Shown here: positions 63,801 to 64,000 of the stretch, in pieces | How positions within the stretch are numbered: the stretch's first letter is position 1 | Layout of the letters: each line of letters starts with the position of its first letter | Source of the DNA: Limosilactobacillus oris DSM 4864 | Lineage (GTDB): Bacteria > Bacillota > Bacilli > Lactobacillales > Lactobacillaceae | DNA: 64,000 nt | Assembly: GCF_001434465.1 (NCBI RefSeq) | Contig: NZ_AZGE01000003.1 | Span: 1-64,000, forward strand | Direction: 5' to 3' | Notes under the pieces: model-generated | Told to the model about the DNA's origin: nothing | Seen by the model: the letters and a program-made list of their open reading frames with translations, nothing else | The model's database searches: none | Translations under genes and position numbers: made by a program

Positions 63801-64000
63801 GTGTATGAATATTTAACGGGAACCATTAGCATTGTTGCCCCCCAGTACATCGTGGTAGATGTTCAGGGAGTTGGTTACAAATTATTGGTGGCCAACCCTT
63901 ACCGCTTTCATGAGGATTCAGCCAAGGCCGTCCGGGTGTTTGTCTACCAGGCTGTCCGAGACGATGACATTTCCCTGTTTGGCTTTAGTGACCAGGCGGA
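63801..64000 (+). CDS. ruvA: Holliday junction helicase subunit RuvA (5' part)
   Basis: The first 66 codons are in the window and the gene continues beyond. It has the RuvA OB-fold start [20 protein letters not shown] with QGVGYKL following. The start is GTG with AAAGGAG upstream, 20 bp after mutL. RuvA holds Holliday junctions for RuvB-driven branch migration. Confidence 0.93.
   Translation, partial: MYEYLTGTISIVAPQYIVVDVQGVGYKLLVANPYRFHEDSAKAVRVFVYQAVRDDDISLFGFSDQA

Overview
The window looks like chromosome from a heterofermentative lactobacillus, most likely Limosilactobacillus or a close relative. The basis is a G+C near 50%, the Lactobacillales set of leader RNAs (T-boxes before leuS, valS and amino-acid uptake genes, and an SMK/SAM-III box before metK), lactobacillus-type cell-wall proteins (a LysM/Apf-like protein, a GH73 glucosaminidase, YkuD L,D-transpeptidases), the class III ribonucleotide reductase, and the conserved order valS-folC-radC-mreBCD ... 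ymfF-ymfH-rodZ-pgsA-cinA-recA-rny-mutS-mutL-ruvA. The species is not determined. No IS element, prophage or CRISPR array was seen.

Layout. 1-900: the end of a 5S rRNA gene followed by nine tRNAs (Ser, Glu, Val, Phe, Tyr, Trp, His, Cys, Leu). 901-1643: a terminator and a gene-free stretch with several structured, probably transcribed segments. 1.6-5.4 kb: anaerobic ribonucleotide reductase nrdD-nrdG plus a lone SufB/D-like gene. 5.7-12.8 kb: a LysM wall protein, a Met T-box operon (metQ-like, msrA), a PEPCK-like P-loop protein, a thioesterase, an L,D-transpeptidase, hsp20 and an HdeD-like membrane protein. 13-17.8 kb: an amino-acid permease, a PerR-like regulator, an MFS exporter and an unusual Tag glycosylase, separated by dispersed hairpin repeats. 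17.8-26.6 kb: metK (SMK box), leuS (T-box), a solitary HicB-like protein, a YtgP-type flippase, nnrD, and a pepV dipeptidase gene broken by one in-frame TAA. 26.6-34.5 kb: a universal stress protein, wall enzymes, a deoxynucleoside kinase, rbsR-rbsK and a CPBP protease. 34.5-37 kb: a ComX/SigH-like sigma factor, a gene-free segment with a complete promoter-cre-terminator unit (candidate CcpA-controlled small RNA), tRNA-Leu(CAG) and a voltage-gated-type K+ channel. 37-64 kb: iscS-thiI, valS, folC, radC, mreBCD, a T-box-controlled amino-acid ABC transporter whose leader carries two antiterminator/terminator modules, then the conserved block ending in a partial ruvA.

How the parts work together. 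Translation supply (tRNAs, leuS, valS, metK, s4U formation by IscS/ThiI) is tied to amino-acid status through RNA switches. Wall growth (MreBCD, the RodZ-like protein, YtgP, L,D-transpeptidases, GH73, PgsA) and DNA maintenance (RecA, MutS/L, RuvA, RadC, Tag, NrdDG) form the other large groups. Stress functions (Hsp20, MsrA, PerR, Usp) are scattered among them.

Most interesting observations: the cre-overlapped small-RNA unit at 35.6-35.9 kb, the tandem T-box at 47.4-47.8 kb, the pepV nonsense mutation, a Tag protein with no zinc ligands, the SufB/D-like gene linked to nrdDG, and a dispersed family of intergenic hairpins.
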